This document shows, piece after piece, positions 43,821-53,971 of a DNA stretch of 64,000 bases. How positions within the stretch are numbered: position 1 is the stretch's first letter; every line of letters starts with the position of its first letter. The notes below the pieces were generated by a model. The model did not search any database and was not told where the DNA came from. It saw only the letters and a program-made list of their open reading frames with translations. This stretch comes from Metabacillus sediminilitoris (GTDB lineage: Bacteria > Bacillota > Bacilli > Bacillales > Bacillaceae), in assembly GCF_009720625.1 (NCBI RefSeq), contig NZ_CP046266.1, positions 4,441,001 to 4,505,000 on the forward strand, in the 5' to 3' direction. The position numbers were made by a program, and so were the translations under genes.

Positions 43821-44633
43821 TTAAACCTCCTCATTCATATCTTTTATAAACTCATTAACTATTTTACCAAAAATTCGAGGTTCTTCCACATGTATTGCAT
43901 GACCGACGCCATTTATTTCTTTTACGATGGACTTCGACAACATTTGATGCATTCTTTTAGCTATGTCACAAAATTTCTGATCTAATTCACCACACAAGAT
44001 TAGAACTGGAATGTCAATCAGTTGGAGATGATCCCACCATGAAGGCTGAGCCCCAGTCCCCATTCCAATCAAGCTATTTGCTAACCCACGAGGCGAATTT
44101 TGTAATCTTTGCTGTCTAATCATGTTTCGTTGTTGGATTGGTAAACGCTTTTGACTAGCAAAAAGAGGGATATTTCCCCATTTATCAACAAAATGGATCA
44201 TACCTTCTCTTTCAATTTCATCTGCTAGCTTTTTATCGGCTATTTTGCGTTTCTCACGTTCAGCCTCATTTTGGAGACCTGGTGAACTGCTTTCTAAAAT
44301 GAGCTTTTTCACACGAGAAGAATGTATGGCAGCAAATGATAATGCTAATCTTCCTCCCATTGAATAACCGAGAAAATTTGCTCTCTCAATCTGTAATTCA
44401 TTAAGAATGGTTGCCAGGTCCTCTACAACTTCTTCCATTTTATATCTGGATGGCTTCTCAGGACACTCTGTAAGACCATGACCAATTATGTCGATAAGAA
44501 TAAGCTTATATCCTGCAAATTCATTAATGACCTGTTTCCAATTTAGTGAAGATCCTGTAAAGCCATGAAGAAAAACAAGTGGTTCCCCGTCAAACATGAC
44601 ATCAACATGATAATGTATACCCCTGATGTTCAT
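43821..44633 (-). CDS. menH: MenH, SHCHC synthase
   Basis: Eliminates pyruvate from SEPHCHC to give SHCHC. A 270-residue alpha/beta hydrolase with oxyanion motif [11 protein letters not shown], nucleophile [10 protein letters not shown], Asp in LCGELDQKF and His in [11 protein letters not shown]. It overlaps menD by four bases. Confidence 0.92.
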   Translation of the reverse strand: MNIRGIHYHVDVMFDGEPLVFLHGFTGSSLNWKQVINEFAGYKLILIDIIGHGLTECPEKPSRYKMEEVVEDLATILNELQIERANFLGYSMGGRLALSFAAIHSSRVKKLILESSSPGLQNEAEREKRKIADKKLADEIEREGMIHFVDKWGNIPLFASQKRLPIQQRNMIRQQRLQNSPRGLANSLIGMGTGAQPSWWDHLQLIDIPVLILCGELDQKFCDIAKRMHQMLSKSIVKEINGVGHAIHVEEPRIFGKIVNEFIKDMNEEV

Positions 44634-46381
44634 TGTTTCAACACTTTTCTTATTTCCTGGGAAACATGATCTAACAATTCCCGATGAATTTTTACACGCG
44701 TTTTTCGATCTGTTTGTATCTCAATGACTTTTAGGCCCTTATAAGATTGAATCATATTAAAATGATTCTGTAGTTCATCCCATGATTCGACTTTCTCATA
44801 CATCCCCCCATATAAGCTCACTGCTTTTGAAAAGTCTAATCCAATAGGTGTGCCATACAGTGTTTCGAAATGCCTTTCTTCCTTAGATTGTGGCAAAAAT
44901 GAAAAAATACCGCCGCCATCATTATTAACTAAAATAATCGTTAGATCGAGATGATTCAATTTCGCTGCTAAAAGACCGTTTAAATCATGATAAAAAGATA
45001 AATCTCCAATAAGAAGAAACGTAGGTTGTTTACTGTTTACACTTGCACCTAATGCTGTTGATACAACACCGTCTATGCCGCTAGCACCTCTATTTGACAT
45101 GATCGTAATTTCTTTGTTTGTTTGTCCAAAAAACGTATCGACATCACGAATAGGCATGCTATTTCCAACGAATAATGTACATTGATTAGGTAAAAGTTTG
45201 TGAAGCTCTCGAACAATTTTCCCTTCGAACATCTCTGTTACATTTTCTAATAAGTGATCAACCATTTCTCCATAAACAGTATTACATTTTACCCATGTAT
45301 CATAGAAACGAGTTACATCTCTATTATTTACTTTTGCCATCAGATTTTCACAAAAAATGGTTTCATTACACGTAATTAAATAGGATGCATTTAAAGTTGG
45401 ATCTCGATAGCTGCCACCTTGATCAACGATAATTTGTTTAATATCGGGATACTTTTTCAACATTTGTGTCAATGGTTTGGATACAGGCATCGCGCCAAAC
45501 CGAATCACAACATTTGGCTTCAACTCATCTAGCAATGCTGGGTCATTTAATAGAGTGTTATAGCTTGTTATTATTCCTTCTTGTTTATGTATACCTGCTC
45601 GTAATCTTGAAATTGGATCCGCTAAAACTGGAAACTTTAAGTACTCAGATAGTTTTTGAACTGTTTTTGCAAAATCCTGTTCATTGTGCTCACCACAAAT
45701 AATTAACCCATTTGTTTCGTCTTGTATAAGTTGAGCTATTTTGTTTATTTCAATATCTGAAATAACAGAACTTGTTGTTGGTATATGGAGATATGTATGT
45801 CTTCCATCCATTTTATTCCACAAATTAGATAAGTTTAAATTTGGCATTAATGGCTCTCTAAACGGAAAGTTTAAATGTACAACTCCCGCTGGGCTTGCAG
45901 CTGCTGTAGCAACTGCCCTGCCGGCAACCGTTCTAACATATCTATGCATTCCTAGATTCTCCTCAGGTAATGCAAGGTCAACAAACCATTTTGCATATTG
46001 ACCATACATATGTATTTGATCAATTGCCTGTGGTGCACCAACATCTCTTAGTTCATGAGGTCGATCTGCTGTTAACACAAGCAAAGGAACTCTGGCATAT
46101 TTTGCCTCAACAATGGCCGGAAAATAATTTGCAGCAGCTGTTCCTGAAGTACATAGCAAGGCAACAGGCTTTTGTTGCGACTTAGCAATTCCAAGTGCAA
46201 AAAAGCCTGCTGATCTTTCATCTATATTCATATAACAAGTTAGCTCAGGATGCTCAGCCATTAAAATCGCTAACGGTGTTGAGCGTGATCCTGGACTAAT
46301 AACGACTGTATCAACTCCAGAACAAACTAATTCATCAACAAAGTTAGCAACATACTGTGTAAATGAATCTGTTTCACTCAT
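44630..46381 (-). CDS. menD: MenD, SEPHCHC synthase
   Basis: The thiamine-diphosphate enzyme that joins isochorismate and 2-oxoglutarate. A 583-residue protein with VISPGSRSTPLAILM at the N-terminus, conserved Glu in NIDERSAGFFALG, and the ThDP motif GDLSFYHDLNGLLAAKLN. It overlaps menF by eight bases. Confidence 0.95.
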   Translation of the reverse strand: MSETDSFTQYVANFVDELVCSGVDTVVISPGSRSTPLAILMAEHPELTCYMNIDERSAGFFALGIAKSQQKPVALLCTSGTAAANYFPAIVEAKYARVPLLVLTADRPHELRDVGAPQAIDQIHMYGQYAKWFVDLALPEENLGMHRYVRTVAGRAVATAAASPAGVVHLNFPFREPLMPNLNLSNLWNKMDGRHTYLHIPTTSSVISDIEINKIAQLIQDETNGLIICGEHNEQDFAKTVQKLSEYLKFPVLADPISRLRAGIHKQEGIITSYNTLLNDPALLDELKPNVVIRFGAMPVSKPLTQMLKKYPDIKQIIVDQGGSYRDPTLNASYLITCNETIFCENLMAKVNNRDVTRFYDTWVKCNTVYGEMVDHLLENVTEMFEGKIVRELHKLLPNQCTLFVGNSMPIRDVDTFFGQTNKEITIMSNRGASGIDGVVSTALGASVNSKQPTFLLIGDLSFYHDLNGLLAAKLNHLDLTIILVNNDGGGIFSFLPQSKEERHFETLYGTPIGLDFSKAVSLYGGMYEKVESWDELQNHFNMIQSYKGLKVIEIQTDRKTRVKIHRELLDHVSQEIRKVLKQ

Positions 46382-47777
46382 TCTCTACGCCTCCTAAAGC
46401 TGATAACATAGGCTTTAATTTAATTCTCGTTTCAAAGTATTCCGATTTTGGATCGGATTCTGCAACAATTCCACATCCTGCAAATAAAGCAGCTTTATTT
46501 CCTTCAATTAATCCAGAACGAATCGCTACAACAAATTCACCATTATCTTCATAGTCTAACCAGCCTATTGGTGCAGCATACCAGCCACGATGCATTGGCT
46601 CCAGCTCTCTAATTTTTTCAATTGCTTTGACTTGCGGAAATCCTCCAAGAGCTGGTGTAGGATGAAGCTTTTCAACCAATGAAAGAAGTGTTTGGTCTTC
46701 TTTTGCAAACCCCTTTACAGGTGTATAAAGATGTTGGATATTTTTTATTTTTAATAAGGCAGGATCATTTGGCACTTCAACATCATAGCAGCAATCTTTA
46801 AATACTTCTTTTATCATTTTCACAACAATATTATGTTCATTTAAGTTTTTATCATCTTGCAATAACTGCTGTCCTAACACATTATCTTCGTAGGTAGTTG
46901 TTCCTCTTTTAATTGAACCAGCAAGACAGGTTGAAAGAACTTGATTTTCTTTTTTCTTAACTAATCGTTCAGGCGTTGCACCGATAAAATATTGCATTCC
47001 ATTTTCAAAACCAAATATAAAGCTTGTTGGTTGCTCTTTTTGCAAACGGCCAACTAGTTGATATGGATCAATCTTTTCTGTGAATTCCAAATGGACTTCA
47101 CGCGCTAGTACGACTTTATCCATTTCATTTTTATGAATATCAGCTGTTGCTTTTTGCACAGCTTCAACCCATTCTGTTGTTTTTAATTCAATTGATGCGA
47201 ATTCGTTACCTTTTTCACAATCTAGATGATAATTTTGATTCTCCCCAACGAATTGCTCAAAATGTTGGATACAAGTTTCTAGCTTATCATATGGTGTAAT
47301 TAATTTATTGATCGTAATGTACGATTTATTATTTGTTGCTGTTAACATGATTGTCGGCAAAACAAATTTCGCTTCACTAAATGCATCCCATATGGAAGAC
47401 TTTTCTTTCAGCGGATCAAATGAAAACCCACCGAATAAAAGAGGGCCTGTCCCGATTATTTTATGATGATCAGACACCACTCGTTTATTTAAACGCTTCC
47501 ATTCTTTTTCAATTTCGCGAAAACGCTCACTGTTATCAAGATGATTCTCGAGGACGAGTTCATTTCCTAATCCAACCATTGTATAGTCATCAGTTGGGGT
47601 AGACCAGAAAAAACGTTCTCCTAACCATGATTCCTCACCTGAAGAAAAGAAATGGAGGGGGTCAATTGCATCCACTTCTTTTATGCGACTAACGATCACA
47701 GATTGATGCGATTTTTTTGCCTCTTCCAATGCATGTTGTATATTATCTTTAATTGTATCATCCAAAGTTGTTAACAA
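46374..47777 (-). CDS. menF: MenF, isochorismate synthase
   Basis: Converts chorismate to isochorismate, the first committed step to menaquinone. A 467-residue chorismate-binding enzyme with KVVLAREVHLEF, FIGATPERLVKK, CLAGSIKRG, HPTPALGGFP and the C-terminal GCGIVAESDPKSEYFET. The start is TTG at 47777, with GGGGGG seven bases upstream; it heads the operon and is divergent from menA. Confidence 0.94.
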   Translation of the reverse strand: MLTTLDDTIKDNIQHALEEAKKSHQSVIVSRIKEVDAIDPLHFFSSGEESWLGERFFWSTPTDDYTMVGLGNELVLENHLDNSERFREIEKEWKRLNKRVVSDHHKIIGTGPLLFGGFSFDPLKEKSSIWDAFSEAKFVLPTIMLTATNNKSYITINKLITPYDKLETCIQHFEQFVGENQNYHLDCEKGNEFASIELKTTEWVEAVQKATADIHKNEMDKVVLAREVHLEFTEKIDPYQLVGRLQKEQPTSFIFGFENGMQYFIGATPERLVKKKENQVLSTCLAGSIKRGTTTYEDNVLGQQLLQDDKNLNEHNIVVKMIKEVFKDCCYDVEVPNDPALLKIKNIQHLYTPVKGFAKEDQTLLSLVEKLHPTPALGGFPQVKAIEKIRELEPMHRGWYAAPIGWLDYEDNGEFVVAIRSGLIEGNKAALFAGCGIVAESDPKSEYFETRIKLKPMLSALGGVENE

Positions 47778-48038
47778 GCTTATCCCCCCGACACCGAAAA
47801 TGCTTATATTATGTTAAGATACACCCACGTTTTAGGCATGTCAATAAGTAGGATTTAATGTCTAAAATTGCATTATATCTATATTATATATCTTGTGAAA
47901 CAGGATTAAAATGAAAACATCTTGAAAGTAGGTATCATTTTATAGGTATAACTGGTAATAATAAGCTGAATTAGTGCATTGAAAAAGAATGACACTCTTA
48001 TTTTATCTACCAAAACTATTCTATGGAGTCGTTATGAT

Positions 48039-49001
48039 ATGTTTTCTTCACAAAAAAGGAGGGTTCGAAAGCAACCACGAACAACGCCATCTATTCCTTC
48101 TGTTGAAAAGGACCATGGGTGGAGAATATGGTGGATGCTACTTCGTCCGCATACATTGTCAGCATCTTTTATCCCAGTAATGGTCGGAACAGCGTTAGCT
48201 ATAATTGATGGGTTCTTCATTCCCTCTTTATTTATTGCCATGCTAGGTGCTTCAATTCTTATCCAAGCTGCGACAAATATGTTTAACGAATATTTTGATT
48301 ATAAACGTGGTTTAGATAATGAAGAATCTGTTGGAATTGGCGGAACGATTGTTCGAAATGGTATTAAGTCAAAGACAGTTCTTAACTTGGCATATATCTT
48401 TTTAACTGCCGCAACAATCATTGGTATATACATTTGTATGATGTCTACATGGTGGCTTGCTTTAATAGGTATCGTCTGTATGTCGGTGGGATACTTTTAT
48501 ACTGGAGGACAATATCCTATTGCGTATACACCATTTGGTGAACTTGTTTCTGGTTTCTTAATGGGTACTGTTATTATCATAATTACCTATTTTATTCAAA
48601 CCGAAACCATAGCACTTAAAAGTATTTTATTCTCTATTCCAATTGCACTCTTAATTGGTGGAATTATGATGTCTAATAATATTCGTGATCTTGATGGAGA
48701 TAAAAAAAATGGCCGGAAAACATTAGCCATTCTCTTAGGAAGGAAAAATGCGATTCGTTTTCTCGCAGGTATGTTTATTGCTGCCTATTTAATTATCTTT
48801 TTGTTAATATTATCGGGAGTATCTCCTTTATGGACATTAACTGTCCTAGCTAGTGTACCAAAAGCTATTTCTGCTATTAAATTGTTTATTGGAAAAACCC
48901 TTCCAATTGAAATGATGCCTGCAATGAAGGCTACTGCACAAACAAATATTCAATTTGGGTTTTTATTAGCACTTGGGCTTTTTCTCAGCCTTTTCATTTA
49001 A
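48039..49001 (+). CDS. menA: MenA, 1,4-dihydroxy-2-naphthoate polyprenyltransferase
   Basis: Attaches the isoprenoid chain to DHNA in the membrane. A UbiA-family protein with about eight or nine helices and the two Asp motifs NEYFDYKRGLD and NNIRDLDGDKKNG. A frame opens at TTG 47979 without a ribosome site; the ATG at 48039 (MFSSQKRRVRK) follows GGAG and gives 320 residues, close to the family norm. Confidence 0.92.
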   Translation: MFSSQKRRVRKQPRTTPSIPSVEKDHGWRIWWMLLRPHTLSASFIPVMVGTALAIIDGFFIPSLFIAMLGASILIQAATNMFNEYFDYKRGLDNEESVGIGGTIVRNGIKSKTVLNLAYIFLTAATIIGIYICMMSTWWLALIGIVCMSVGYFYTGGQYPIAYTPFGELVSGFLMGTVIIIITYFIQTETIALKSILFSIPIALLIGGIMMSNNIRDLDGDKKNGRKTLAILLGRKNAIRFLAGMFIAAYLIIFLLILSGVSPLWTLTVLASVPKAISAIKLFIGKTLPIEMMPAMKATAQTNIQFGFLLALGLFLSLFI

Positions 49002-49026
49002 AACACAGTATATACCGTGTTTTTTT
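49002..49026 (+). terminator. menA terminator
   Basis: AACACAGTA pairs with TACCGTGTT across a short AT loop (one mismatch), followed by TTTTT. It starts at the menA stop. Confidence 0.75.
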
Positions 49027-49137
49027 ATGTTCATAAATACAATCAAGTGACGTTTGTACAATTTTTACAATTATGTTTTCTTATTTTCTTGATCATACTA
49101 TGTGAAGAAAGACCAATAAGGAAGGAGCGTGGATGGC

Positions 49138-49893
49138 ATGCTAAGTTCACAACAAGTAGAGACCTTCCGTTCACAGCTAGAAAGAATGAAGGATGAAATT
49201 CAACATCGTTTTAAAATGAATGGACATTATGGCTTAGAAGAAGGACATGCACATGAATCAGTAGGTGAGCTTTCCAGTTATGATAACCACCCGGCTGATG
49301 AAGCAACAGAATTATATGAGCGTGAGAAAGACATCGCACTTAATGAACATACTGAGGAAGAACTAACAGATATAGACCGCGCTCTCCAAGCAGTTAAAAA
49401 TGGAACATATGGAAAATGCGAGGTGTGTGGCGCAGATATTCCACTTGAAAGACTTGATGCAATTCCAACAGCTACAACGTGTGTTGAACATGCACCAGAA
49501 CAAATTGTCTCACATAACCGTCCGATTGAAGAAGGAGTTCTCATGCCACCTTTTGGGAAATTTAATTATGATGGACAAGATGAGAATGTCGCATTTGATG
49601 CAGAAGATGCTTATCAAATAGTCAATAGCTATGGTTCATCTGAATCACCATCAGATTTTATGAATCCTCAAGATCACTACAACGATGTGTATATGGAATC
49701 AAATGATCCTGACGGTTATGTAGAGGATTATGAAAATTTTGTTGGTACAGATATTGAAGGTAAGGATATAAAAGTCTACCCCTCTACTCGGCATAAGCAT
49801 TATGAAGAAATGCTTGATGAAGAAGGATTAATGACTATTTTTGGTGATTTACCTGGTTATGAGAAAGATCCTTACACTGAAGATGAAGCTTAA
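49138..49893 (+). CDS. yteA: YteA, DksA/TraR-type zinc-finger protein
   Basis: A 251-residue protein with an N-terminal coiled coil (QQVETFRSQLERMKDEIQHR) and a DksA-like zinc finger, CEVCGADIP then a third Cys in TATTCVEH; the fourth zinc-ligand position appears replaced by His, as is common in YteA. The acidic C-terminus of about 120 residues is specific to this Bacillus family. The frame opens at GTG 49129, but the ATG at 49138 is better spaced from GGAAGGAG. Neighbours match B. subtilis. Confidence 0.88.
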   Translation: MLSSQQVETFRSQLERMKDEIQHRFKMNGHYGLEEGHAHESVGELSSYDNHPADEATELYEREKDIALNEHTEEELTDIDRALQAVKNGTYGKCEVCGADIPLERLDAIPTATTCVEHAPEQIVSHNRPIEEGVLMPPFGKFNYDGQDENVAFDAEDAYQIVNSYGSSESPSDFMNPQDHYNDVYMESNDPDGYVEDYENFVGTDIEGKDIKVYPSTRHKHYEEMLDEEGLMTIFGDLPGYEKDPYTEDEA

Positions 49894-49894
49894 T

Positions 49895-49920
49895 ACTCCC
49901 CATCATAGGGGAGTTTTTTT
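49895..49920 (+). terminator. yteA terminator
   Basis: ACTCCCC (49895-49901) pairs with GGGGAGT (49908-49914), followed by T7. It begins two bases after the stop. Confidence 0.9.
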
Positions 49921-49940
49921 ATACAAAAACACCCCTTACC

Positions 49941-50237
49941 TTTTTCTCCATTGTTATTCTTCACAATGGATTAGGTCTTCTTTTAGGCTTCCTTTTAGCT
50001 AAAATGTTAAAACTCAATTTTGCTGATCAAAAAGCAATATCCATTGAGGTTGGCATGCAATATTCAAGCTTAGGCGCTGCCTTAGCTGTAGCCCATTTTT
50101 TACCTACCCGCTTTCCAAGTGCGATTTTCAGTGTGTGGCACAATATTTCAGGACCACTTCTTGCTACATGGTAGGGTAAAAAGGCTGATGCTGTGGCCAC
50201 TAACGAAGGAACGAATGATCTATCACATAAAGCCTAA
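49941..50237 (+). pseudogene. Bile acid/sodium symporter (BASS, YocS-like) remnant
   Basis: In one frame the bases encode VILHNGLGLLLGFLLAKML, then ISIEVGMQYSSLGAALAVAH and FSVWHNISGPLLATW: the last two helices and signature of BASS-family transporters (about 310 residues when whole). There is no start codon or ribosome site, and the frame meets TAG at 50172-50174. Read past the TAG, it continues GKKADAVATNEGTNDLSHKA to a TAA at 50235-50237, a normal-looking tail. So the gene lost its first two-thirds and also carries a nonsense codon. Confidence 0.85.
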
Positions 50238-50240
50238 AAC

Positions 50241-50270
50241 AAAGGGAGCATTTATGCTCCTTTGCTCCTT
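50241..50270 (+). terminator. Terminator after the symporter remnant
   Basis: GGAGCA pairs with TGCTCC around TTTA, extended by A/T pairs, followed by a T-rich run. It is probably the original terminator of the dead gene. Confidence 0.7.
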
Positions 50271-50406
50271 TTTATTTTTTTAAAACCCCATCGCGAAGAT
50301 GAATTTATCTTCTACAAATAAATAAAACAAAGTAAAATAATAATGATGTATTGATTTATTTTTTATAGTGAAACTAGGTATATCTACATAATTGGGGGGA
50401 TTTTAA

Positions 50407-51198
50407 TTGAACGCACATGAAATTGATTATGAACTGCATGGAGATGATATGCAGTGTGTTGAAATTGAATTAGATCCAAATGAAAGTGTTGTTGCTGAAG
50501 CTGGCGGCATGATGATGATGGAAGATGGCATTGATATGGAAACAATTTTTGGTGACGGAGATAATAGTCAAAAGGGGTTTCTCGGCAAACTTGTTGGAGC
50601 AGGGAAACGAGTATTAACAGGTGAAAGCTTATTTATGACTGTCTTCACAAATAAAGGTGTAGGTAAGAAACGTGTATCTTTTGCGGCTCCATACCCAGGA
50701 AAAATCATACCTGTCGATTTAAGTGAGCTAGGTGGAAAAGTAATCTGTCAAAAAGATTCATTTCTTTGTGCAGCAAAAGGTGTATCTGTCGGGATCGACT
50801 TCCAGCGAAAACTTGGGACAGGATTTTTCGGTGGCGAAGGGTTTATCATGCAAAAACTAGAAGGTGATGGTTTAGCATTTTTACATGCTGGCGGTACCAT
50901 TATTAGAAGAGATTTGCAGCCTGGTGAAAAGCTAAGAATTGATACAGGATGTCTTGTTGCATTAACAAAGGATGTTGATTATAACATTGAATTTGTTGGA
51001 AAAGTAAAATCGGCATTCTTTGGTGGAGAAGGCTTATTCTTCGCGACTGTTCAAGGACCTGGTACAGTTTGGATTCAAACACTTCCATTTAGCCGTTTAG
51101 CAGACCGCGTAATTGCAAGTGCACCTTCTGCAGGCGGAGAAGCACGCGGTGAAGGTAGCTTCCTTGGTGGATTAGGGCGCTTATTAGACGGAGATTAA
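50407..51198 (+). CDS. TIGR00266/AIM24-family protein
   Basis: A 263-residue all-beta, Gly-rich protein of the AIM24-like group: [20 protein letters not shown] start, [33 protein letters not shown] and [20 protein letters not shown], ending in a Gly-rich tail [16 protein letters not shown]. The start is TTG at 50407, seven bases after GGGGGG. The family is widespread, but its role is unknown. It is transcribed alone; R2 repeats follow. Confidence 0.85.
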   Translation: MNAHEIDYELHGDDMQCVEIELDPNESVVAEAGGMMMMEDGIDMETIFGDGDNSQKGFLGKLVGAGKRVLTGESLFMTVFTNKGVGKKRVSFAAPYPGKIIPVDLSELGGKVICQKDSFLCAAKGVSVGIDFQRKLGTGFFGGEGFIMQKLEGDGLAFLHAGGTIIRRDLQPGEKLRIDTGCLVALTKDVDYNIEFVGKVKSAFFGGEGLFFATVQGPGTVWIQTLPFSRLADRVIASAPSAGGEARGEGSFLGGLGRLLDGD

Positions 51199-51202
51199 TT
51201 TA

Positions 51203-51380
51203 GAAAAGCGCAAGCGCCTTGATTAGCCTCAGGCAAATAAGACGATCAGGAATAGAAGGTGTTCTTTGCCTTCAATTCCTGATTGGCTTATGGCCTCGAG
51301 GCAGTTAAGAACGCGACGTCCTGTCGCTTTAACTGCACTTGCACGTCCTGTGCTTCGGGGCTAGGCGCTGGAGCTAGACA
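51203..51380 (+). repeat. Dispersed repeat family R2, full-length copy
   Basis: Runs from GAAAAGCGCAAGCGCCTTG to GGCGCTGGAGCTAGACA. Its ends can pair (AGCGCC with GGCGCT), and an inner stem joins AATCAGG-type and CCTGATT segments around 51248-51285. It resembles the common Bacillus intergenic repeat that begins GAAAAGCGC and ends GCTAGACA. No coding capacity. Confidence 0.8.
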
Positions 51381-51421
51381 CAAAAACTAAATACAAAAAC
51401 TTATACTTTTTTATCCTTTTA

Positions 51422-51496
51422 GAAAAGCGCAAACGCCTTGTTTAGCCTGATCAAAGCTTCAATTCCAGATTACTTTATGAATCAAGGAGCTGGACA
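51422..51496 (+). repeat. Repeat family R2, short deleted copy
   Basis: Begins GAAAAGCGCAAACGCCTTG and ends GGAGCTGGACA, 40 bases after the full copy and in the same orientation. It has lost the middle of the element. Confidence 0.72.
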
Positions 51497-51527
51497 ATAA
51501 AACTAATCCAACACATATTTTCTAATC

Positions 51528-51566
51528 AAAAAAGGTGCTTACCCCTACGGGGCAGCACCTTTTTTT
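51528..51566 (-). terminator. glg operon terminator
   Basis: AAAAAAGGTGCT pairs with AGCACCTTTTTT, with an inner CCCC/GGGG pair in the loop. It lies at the glgP stop on the minus strand. Confidence 0.88.
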
Positions 51567-53971
51567 CACATTCTTACGCCAACAGGTTCAATGTTCCAAA
51601 TATTCTCTGCATATTCGCGTATCGTCCTGTCACTTGAAAAATATCCTGAATGAGAAATATTGATTAATGCCTGCTCAAGCCAATTATCAGTATGTTGATA
51701 AGCTGTTCCAACTTTTTCTTGGACATCAATATAAGATGCAAAATCACGAAGGACAAAGTATTGATCATTTTGAACAAGAAGGGAATCAGCTATTGCCCCA
51801 AACTCACCTTCATCCTCTGCATAGAAACCGTTTGTTAATTGGTCAACAACTTGACGTATTCTTAAATCATGGTGATAGTATTCCATAGAACGATAACGGC
51901 CATTTTCTTCATACTTTAACACTTCCCCGGCCGTTAACCCGAAAGTAAAGATATTCTCTTTGCCGATCGCTTCCATAATTTCAATGTTTGCACCATCTAA
52001 CGTACCTACTGTTAGTGCCCCATTCATCATAAACTTCATGTTTCCTGTCCCAGAAGCTTCTTTACTTGCAGTTGAAATTTGTTCACTTACATCTGCCGCC
52101 GGAAAAATATCCTCTGCAAGGGAAACTCGATAATTTTCCATAAAGACGACCTTTATCACCTGAGAAACTCTTGGATCATTATTTACTTTTTCTGCTAATG
52201 AGTGAATTAATTTAATGACTTTTTTAGCATAGTAATAGGTCGGTGACGCTTTTGCACCAAAAATAAATGTCCGTGGCTGAATCGTATATTTTGGATCTTC
52301 TTTAATTCGATTATATAAATACATAATATGTAAGACATTTAATAACTGTCTCTTATATGCATGTAATCTCTTAACCTGAACATCAAAAATTGAATCAATA
52401 TCGACAATGATCCCATTCTTATCAGCAATTTTTTTAGCCAGAATTTCTTTTCTTTTTCTCTTTACTGCTGCAAACTGCTCTTTTAGTGCAGGGTTATAGA
52501 CATGTCTCTTTAAATCTAGTAATTTTTCTGGTTGTTTTACCCATTCATCACCTATAGCCTCTTTAATAAGTTCAGTTAGCTCTGGATTTGCCTTTAGTAA
52601 CCAGCGTCGATGGGTAATACCATTTGTTTTGTTATTAAACTTATGTGGATAAATTTCGTAAAATGATTTCATTTCACGATTTTTTAAAATGTCAGAGTGA
52701 ATCTTGGCAACGCCATTAATGCTGCTGCTTCCAACAATCGCTAGATGAGCCATTTTTACTAAATCATGAGCTATGATGGCCATATGCTCAATCCGTTCCC
52801 ACTCTCCTGGGTAACGATCCCAGAGCTCTGCGCAAAATCGCTCATTGATCTCCTCAATAATCATAAAAATTCTCGGCAGTAGTGGTTTGAATAAATAAAT
52901 AGGCCACTTCTCCAAAGCCTCGGACAGGATTGTATGATTTGTGTAAGAGAGTGTGTTTGTTGTCACATCCCAAGCTTCATCCCATGTCAATCCCTCAACA
53001 TCAATTAAGATCCTCATCAACTCAGGTACGGCTAAAGCAGGGTGTGTATCATTGATATGAATCGCAACTGAATGGTGAAGCTCTCTTACATTTTGATTTT
53101 CCTTTTTATATGAAGCTATGATTCTTTGAATACTTGATGAGACGAGAAAATACTGTTGCTTTAATCTTAATATTTTCCCTTCATCATGAGTATCATCGGG
53201 ATATAAGAAGTCTGTAATAGCTTCTGTATCACGTTTATACGATAATACATCTTGATTCGGACCGAATGAAGATGGTTCAGCATTCCAAAGTCTTAATGTA
53301 TTAACGGTATCTACATGATAACCGACAACTGGCATATCGTAAGGTACTGCAAGCACCTTCTCAGCGCCTACATGTTTAAAAGAGAGACCATTGTTAGCAT
53401 AATTTGTTTCGATGGTTCCCCAGAATGAAATCTCTACCGCTTCATCTGGTTTTCGAACCTCCCATACATTCCCATGTCTTAGCCATTGTTCAGGAAGTTC
53501 AACCTGATACCCGTCAACTATTTTTTGATCAAACAATCCATGTTTATACCGAATTCCATACCCATGTCCGGGTAAATTTAACGTAGCAAGTGAATCTAGG
53601 AAACATGCTGCAAGTCTTCCAAGTCCCCCATTCCCTAATGCTGGATCTGGTTCACATTCTTCGATTTCACTTAAACGAATATCAAGTTCGCTTAAGCCCT
53701 CTTCGACCATGTCTTTAATACCAAGATTTAATAAATTTTGACCAAGTAGACGTCCCAGTAAAAATTCAATGGATAAATAATATACTTGTTTTTTATTTTC
53801 GGACCTGTACAGCTCATTCGTTCCAATCCATTTAGAACTAATGTATTCTCTTATCATATTACCTAACGTGTGATACTGATCACGTTTCGTAGACTCTTCA
53901 AACCCTTTACCACACATACTTTCTAATCTTTTTAAAAAAGCTTCCTTAAACCGATCCTTGTTGGAGAACAT
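51566..53971 (-). CDS. glgP: GlgP, glycogen phosphorylase
   Basis: Phosphorolyses alpha-1,4-glucan to glucose-1-phosphate. An 801-residue GT35 enzyme with [15 protein letters not shown] at the N-terminus and the pyridoxal-phosphate Lys in [14 protein letters not shown]. The frame opens at a GTG at 53980, but the ATG at 53971 is well spaced from AGGAG. It overlaps the end of glgA and is last in the operon. Confidence 0.94.
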   Translation of the reverse strand: MFSNKDRFKEAFLKRLESMCGKGFEESTKRDQYHTLGNMIREYISSKWIGTNELYRSENKKQVYYLSIEFLLGRLLGQNLLNLGIKDMVEEGLSELDIRLSEIEECEPDPALGNGGLGRLAACFLDSLATLNLPGHGYGIRYKHGLFDQKIVDGYQVELPEQWLRHGNVWEVRKPDEAVEISFWGTIETNYANNGLSFKHVGAEKVLAVPYDMPVVGYHVDTVNTLRLWNAEPSSFGPNQDVLSYKRDTEAITDFLYPDDTHDEGKILRLKQQYFLVSSSIQRIIASYKKENQNVRELHHSVAIHINDTHPALAVPELMRILIDVEGLTWDEAWDVTTNTLSYTNHTILSEALEKWPIYLFKPLLPRIFMIIEEINERFCAELWDRYPGEWERIEHMAIIAHDLVKMAHLAIVGSSSINGVAKIHSDILKNREMKSFYEIYPHKFNNKTNGITHRRWLLKANPELTELIKEAIGDEWVKQPEKLLDLKRHVYNPALKEQFAAVKRKRKEILAKKIADKNGIIVDIDSIFDVQVKRLHAYKRQLLNVLHIMYLYNRIKEDPKYTIQPRTFIFGAKASPTYYYAKKVIKLIHSLAEKVNNDPRVSQVIKVVFMENYRVSLAEDIFPAADVSEQISTASKEASGTGNMKFMMNGALTVGTLDGANIEIMEAIGKENIFTFGLTAGEVLKYEENGRYRSMEYYHHDLRIRQVVDQLTNGFYAEDEGEFGAIADSLLVQNDQYFVLRDFASYIDVQEKVGTAYQHTDNWLEQALINISHSGYFSSDRTIREYAENIWNIEPVGVRM

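Noticed and set aside
47979..48038. Longer N-terminus of MenA starting at TTG 47979
   Set aside because: There is no ribosome site, and the added 20 residues do not resemble MenA starts. The ATG at 48039 fits the family length.
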